This document shows, in pieces, positions 62,100 to 64,000 of a stretch of 64,000 bases of DNA. The position numbers were made by a program, and so were the translations under genes. The DNA is from JASHUC01 sp035523875 (lineage in GTDB: Bacteria > Pseudomonadota > Gammaproteobacteria > Steroidobacterales > Steroidobacteraceae). The stretch's first letter is position 1. Each line of letters begins with the position of its first letter. The notes below the pieces were generated by a model, which saw only the letters and a program-made list of their open reading frames with translations, ran no database searches and was not told the origin of the DNA. Location: assembly GCA_035523875.1 (NCBI GenBank), contig DATKPY010000036.1, positions 1-64,000 on the forward strand, read 5' to 3'.

Positions 62100-62984
62100 T
62101 CAGCGCAGCTTCAGCAGGCGGATCGCATTCTCCTTGAGGATGAGCGGGCGCACTTCCGGCTTGATCGGGAGCTTCTCGAAGTCGGCTAGCCAGCGCTCGG
62201 CGGTGAGTGCCGGATAGTCGGTCCCGAAGAGCACACGGTCCTTGAGGAGCGTATTCGCGTACTGCACCAGATTCGGCGCGAAGTACTTTGGCGACCATCC
62301 GGAAAGATCGATGTAGGTGTTGGGCTTGTGCGTTGCAATCGCGAGCGCCTCGTCCTGCCACGGAAAGGAGGGATGCGCCATCACGATCGTGAGGCTCGGG
62401 AAATCCGCCGCGACATCGTCCAGGTAGATCGGGTTCGAGTACTTGAGCTTGATCCCCATGCCGCCGGGCAGACCCGCGCCCACGCCGGTCTGTCCGGTGT
62501 GGAAAAGCGCCGGGAGCCCCGCCTCCGCGATGACCTCGTAGAGCGGATAGGCCTTGCGGTCGTTCGGATAGAAGCCCTGCGCGGAGGGGTGGAACTTGAA
62601 GCCGCGCACGCCGTACTCCTCGATGAGCCGCCGCGCCTCGCGCACGCCCATCTTGCCGCGCGCCGGATCGATGCTCGCAAACGGAATGAGCGCATCGTTG
62701 TTCTCGGCGGCGGCCTCCGCCACCTCCTCGTTCGCGATGCGCCAGTGGCCGACCTCGGCCTCCATGTCCACGGTGAAGATCACGGCCGCCATGTGCCGCT
62801 CGCGGTAGTACTGCGCGACCTCCGCGGGCGTCGGCGGCTTGCCGGAGCGGAAGTATTTCGCCATCGCCTCGTCGAAGGCGTGCGCGCAGGGATCGCGCGG
62901 TGCGCGGCCGGAGATGTTGGCGTGCGTGTGAACGTCGATCGCAACCAGCGCATCGAGCTCGAGATTCGCTTGATATTTCGCCAT
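62100..62984 (-). CDS. Amidohydrolase-2 family protein (metal-dependent hydrolase or decarboxylase)
   Basis: From the ATG at 62984 the product is 294 residues. It has the metal-binding HxH in AIDVHTHANI (H19/H21), FHTGQTG, AHPSFPWQDEAL and FGTDYPAL with the last Asp: the ligand set of the ACMSD-like amidohydrolase group. Relatives are annotated as 4-hydroxyphenyl-beta-ketoacyl-CoA hydrolases in hydroxycinnamate breakdown, which would suit an aromatic catabolic setting, but I cannot confirm the substrate. It is divergent from the LigW-like gene across 84 bases, with a shared AT-rich promoter element. Confidence 0.78.
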   Translation of the reverse strand: MAKYQANLELDALVAIDVHTHANISGRAPRDPCAHAFDEAMAKYFRSGKPPTPAEVAQYYRERHMAAVIFTVDMEAEVGHWRIANEEVAEAAAENNDALIPFASIDPARGKMGVREARRLIEEYGVRGFKFHPSAQGFYPNDRKAYPLYEVIAEAGLPALFHTGQTGVGAGLPGGMGIKLKYSNPIYLDDVAADFPSLTIVMAHPSFPWQDEALAIATHKPNTYIDLSGWSPKYFAPNLVQYANTLLKDRVLFGTDYPALTAERWLADFEKLPIKPEVRPLILKENAIRLLKLR

Positions 62985-63020
62985 GTTCCCCGCCCGCGCG
63001 CGCCCGATCCGCCGCGCGCA

Positions 63021-63028
63021 ATTATAAT
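63021..63028. promoter_or_regulatory. Symmetric ATTATAAT, candidate -10 element for both divergent genes
   Basis: TATAAT occurs on the plus strand at 63023-63028 and on the minus strand at 63026-63021 as parts of the same 8-base palindrome. It lies 40 bases before the LigW-like ATG and 36 bases before the amidohydrolase ATG. It is strikingly AT-rich within very GC-rich flanks. No good -35 match is seen on either side. Confidence 0.6.
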
Positions 63029-63068
63029 CGTGCGCCGAGCCGCGGCCGCAACGAACGACGGACGAGCC

Positions 63069-64000
63069 ATGACTACGCATCACGCCCCCGAGACCGCCGC
63101 GAAAGGCGGCGCCGCGGCGACGCCCGCGCGCAATCCCGGCTACCTGCGCATTGCGACCGAGGAGGCGTTCGCGCCCCCGGAGATGATCCGGCTCTACCGC
63201 GAGCTCTTGGCCGAGCCGGACCTGGACCCGGGGTTCCGCAGCCTCATGGGCTTTTACGTCACGAGCGATGCCGAGCGGCCGCGCTTCGTGCGCGAGCGCC
63301 TGCAGGACTTGGGCGCGCTGCGCTTGGCGGACATGGAAGCGCGCGGCATCGACCGGCAGGTGATCGCCGTGACCGCTCCCGGCCCGCAGATCCTGCCGCG
63401 CGAGCAAGCGGTCGCGATGGCCGCGCTTGCGAACGATCAGCTCGCCCAAGCGTGCCGCAGCCATCCCGAGCGCTTCACCGGCATGGCCGCCTGCGCACCG
63501 CAGGACCCGAATGCCGCTGCGCGAGAGATCGAGCGGGCGGTGGGCAAGCTCGGCCTGCGCGCGGTCATCATCAATTCGCACATCCAGGGCGAGTACCTCG
63601 ACCATCCGAAATTCTCCCCGCTCCTGGAGGCGACCGAGGCCCTCGGCGTGCCGCTCTATCTGCACCCGAACACCCCGCCGCGCAACATGATCGGCCCGCT
63701 GCTCGAATCGGGGCTCGACGGGGCGATTTTCGGCTTCGGCGTGGAGACGGGGATGCACGCGCTCAGGCTCATCACGAGCGGCACGCTCGATCGGTTCCCC
63801 AAGCTTCAGGTGATCATCGGCCACATGGGCGAGGCGCTGCCGTTCTGGCTCTACCGCCTCGATTACATGCATCAGGCCGGCGTGCGCGCCGCGCGCTACG
63901 ATTTCATGAAGCCGCTCAAGAAGGGCACGGTCTCGCGCTACCTGCGCGAGAACTTCTACATCACCAATTCCGGGGTCGCCTGGGAGCCCGCGATCAGGTT
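63069..64000 (+). CDS. ligW: LigW-like 5-carboxyvanillate decarboxylase (amidohydrolase-2), cut by window edge
   Basis: The frame is open from the ATG at 63069 to the window edge (310 residues). After a 20-residue variable start it reads GYLRIATEEAF, then LMGFYV, LADMEARGID, GMAACAPQDPNAAAREI, IINSHIQGEYLDHPKF, YLHPNTPPRNMI, FGFGVETGMHALRLIT and GHMGEALPFWLYRLDYMHQAG. These segments match what I recall of LigW of Sphingobium SYK-6. His199, His252 and Arg263 correspond to recalled LigW residues His188, His241 and Arg252 with a constant offset of 11. The final metal-ligand Asp would lie beyond the edge. LigW removes CO2 from 5-carboxyvanillate to give vanillate, a substrate of the LigM-like enzyme. 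A gamma-resorcylate or dihydroxybenzoate decarboxylase is the alternative. Confidence 0.8.
   Translation, partial: MTTHHAPETAAKGGAAATPARNPGYLRIATEEAFAPPEMIRLYRELLAEPDLDPGFRSLMGFYVTSDAERPRFVRERLQDLGALRLADMEARGIDRQVIAVTAPGPQILPREQAVAMAALANDQLAQACRSHPERFTGMAACAPQDPNAAAREIERAVGKLGLRAVIINSHIQGEYLDHPKFSPLLEATEALGVPLYLHPNTPPRNMIGPLLESGLDGAIFGFGVETGMHALRLITSGTLDRFPKLQVIIGHMGEALPFWLYRLDYMHQAGVRAARYDFMKPLKKGTVSRYLRENFYITNSGVAWEPAIR

Overview
The window is high-GC, densely coded chromosomal DNA with no gap over 300 bases lacking a gene. The layout tolQRA-tolB-pal-cpoB-queE-queC downstream of yebC-ruvCAB, a monofunctional RelA-type synthetase, a sucAB-lpd operon and a CstA/YbdD pair together point to a gammaproteobacterium. 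The species cannot be named from sequence alone. There is no rRNA, CRISPR array or insertion sequence.

Left edge (1-480): a partial tyrosine recombinase lies beside the 3' end of a tRNA-Lys gene, so a tRNA-targeting integrated element probably continues to the left. From 636 to 6031 there is a nitroreductase and a four-gene efflux operon (adaptor, ATPase, two permeases). From 6156 to 15984 a long minus-strand housekeeping run reads, in transcription order, yebC remnant, ruvC, ruvA, ruvB, ybgC, tolQ, tolR, tolA, tolB, pal, cpoB, queE, queC. The yebC copy lacks its N-terminal domain and abuts relA head to head.

Middle (16027-41667): relA, a small membrane protein, a PLP dehydratase and the 2-oxoglutarate dehydrogenase operon are followed by dsbA and a chain of DUF6249-like protein, ECF sigma factor and putative anti-sigma factor. 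Next come an MFS exporter, a tightly overlapping glpD-glpK-RraA-like-SDR-HAD operon, a formaldehyde pair (gfa, frmA), an oddly arranged molybdate locus (modB-modC, modE reversed, modA) and asd.

Right part (41696-64000): fourteen consecutive minus-strand genes link one-carbon and methyl-group metabolism. In transcription order they are fdsG, fdsB, fdsA, fdhD, fdsD, an uncharacterised methyltransferase-fold protein, a divergent MetF-like protein, a PfkB/adenosine kinase-like protein, metK, ahcY, folD, cstA, ybdD and an orphan Rieske gene. Divergent to them is a NodD-type LysR regulator followed by an acyl-CoA dehydrogenase. At the right end are a LigM/DesA-like tetrahydrofolate-dependent aromatic O-demethylase, an amidohydrolase and a LigW-like 5-carboxyvanillate decarboxylase cut by the window edge.

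Working model (inference): LigW-like gives vanillate, and LigM-like moves its methyl group to tetrahydrofolate. The MetF-like protein and FolD oxidise the carbon to the formyl level, and the molybdenum-dependent NAD formate dehydrogenase finishes it to CO2. The mod genes would supply molybdate. The step from formyl-THF to formate is not encoded here.
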